A DNA stretch of 5,583 nt from Clostridiaceae bacterium (lineage in GTDB: Bacteria; Bacillota; Clostridia; Oscillospirales; Acutalibacteraceae): NCBI GenBank assembly GCA_016281115.1, contig JAEEHZ010000060.1, forward strand, positions 1 to 5,583, read 5' to 3'. The notes below the pieces were generated by a model. It saw only the letters and a list, made by a program, of their open reading frames with translations. It had not been told where the DNA came from and made no database searches. How positions within the stretch are numbered: the first letter of the stretch is position 1; every line of letters starts with the position of its first letter. A program made the translations under genes and the position numbers. Positions 4,991-5,583 of the stretch are shown in pieces.

Positions 4991-5583
4991 ATGAAAAAAA
5001 TACTGCTTTTTCTAAAACGTGAACCGATGCTTATAGCAGCTGTTTCGGCGGCTGTTATCGCAATGATAATAACACCGCCGTCCGCCGATCTGTTTTTGAA
5101 TATAGACTGGCGCACCTTAGGCACGCTTTTTATGATGCTTACCGTGCTTGAGGGCTTTAAAAAAGAGAATATATTTAATCCGCTTTTAGCTTTTGCAGGT
5201 AAAATAAATTCTATGGTTGGACTTTCTTTGTTTTTGGTATTTTCAGTATTTTTTTCGTCTATGTTCGTAACAAATGATGTTTCGCTTATAATCTTTGTGC
5301 CTCTTACAATAATTCTTTTTAAAACGGCACAAAAAGAAAAATACATATTGCCCGTAATAACACTTGAAAACATCGCCGCAGTCAGAGGCTCTATGCTTAC
5401 CCCATTCGGCAGTCCGCAAAACTTGTTCATTTACGGTCAAAGCAATGTATCTGCAATTAAATTTGTGCTTTATATGATGCCTATTTGGGCTATATCCGGC
5501 GTTTTGCTTGCGGTATTCGTAGTTTCTGTATATCACCGTGATCTAAAAGAAAAAGCGTTGATCTCAAACGGCGGTTTTATGGA
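4991..5583 (+). CDS. ArsB/NhaD/SLC13-type ion-transporter permease (3' partial)
   Basis: ATG 4991 follows AAGGAAAG (4979-4986). The frame stays open to the window end, giving 197 residues of a family that usually runs to about 370-450. It is an integral membrane protein with hydrophobic segments at about 12-30, 42-54, 74-92, 96-111 and 157-180. The motifs FVTNDVSLIIFVP (92-104) and LTPFGSPQNLFIY (136-148) match the re-entrant-loop regions of the ion transporter (IT) superfamily, where an Asn-Asp/Ala-Asn-Asp motif and G(N/S)PQN are conserved. The family moves anions such as di- and tricarboxylates, or arsenite, or exchanges Na+ for H+; the substrate cannot be told from this half. It lies behind the strong terminator, so it is probably not part of the surface-protein operon. 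A -10-like TATGAT (4955-4960) overlaps the terminator's end but has no convincing -35. Confidence 0.85.
   Translation, partial: MKKILLFLKREPMLIAAVSAAVIAMIITPPSADLFLNIDWRTLGTLFMMLTVLEGFKKENIFNPLLAFAGKINSMVGLSLFLVFSVFFSSMFVTNDVSLIIFVPLTIILFKTAQKEKYILPVITLENIAAVRGSMLTPFGSPQNLFIYGQSNVSAIKFVLYMMPIWAISGVLLAVFVVSVYHRDLKEKALISNGGFM

Noticed and set aside
4975..5430. Reverse-strand open frame of 151 codons
   Set aside because: It lies antisense to the permease, whose + strand frame has clear family motifs, membrane segments and a ribosome binding site.

Overview
The window looks like a low-GC Gram-positive genome of the gut Clostridia / Ruminococcaceae type. The reasons are AT-rich intergenic DNA, purine-rich Shine-Dalgarno sites with ATG and TTG starts, U-tract terminators, Firmicute-style signal peptides, dockerin modules on Thr/Ser/Asp linkers, and a CBM26-like starch-binding module. 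This placement is an inference from gene content; no marker gene is present. All genes are on the + strand.

Region 1 (1-1005): the C-terminal part of a large secreted protein, with InlB/Listeria-Bacteroides repeats, an acidic linker and a type I dockerin, closed by a hairpin terminator. Region 2 (1032-1799): a cytoplasmic-looking protein with the layout of an HPr-kinase/PEP-carboxykinase-like protein but no P-loop. Region 3 (1862-4955): a probable four-gene operon. It starts at a clear sigma-A-type extended -10 promoter (1864-1892) overlapped by an inverted repeat and ends at a strong terminator (4922-4955). The operon holds two tandem two-gene modules. Each is a small single-pass membrane protein with a beta-rich ectodomain followed by a signal-peptide-bearing secreted protein: A (1931-2476) with B (2539-3396, C-terminal CBM26-like module), then C (3527-4015) with D (4012-4905, C-terminal dockerin). 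C and D overlap by 4 bp. Region 4 (4991 to window end): the start of an ArsB/NhaD/SLC13-type permease in its own transcription unit.

Working model (inference): the window is part of a cell-surface or cellulosome/amylosome-like locus. Dockerin proteins (region 1 and D) would dock on a cohesin scaffold encoded elsewhere, B would contact starch, and A and C would be membrane-anchored partners of the secreted proteins that follow them. The degenerate kinase-like protein may be a structural or regulatory remnant of a modification cassette. No catalytic glycoside hydrolase, cohesin, RNA gene, mobile element or CRISPR array is visible. No intergenic stretch exceeds about 130 bp.
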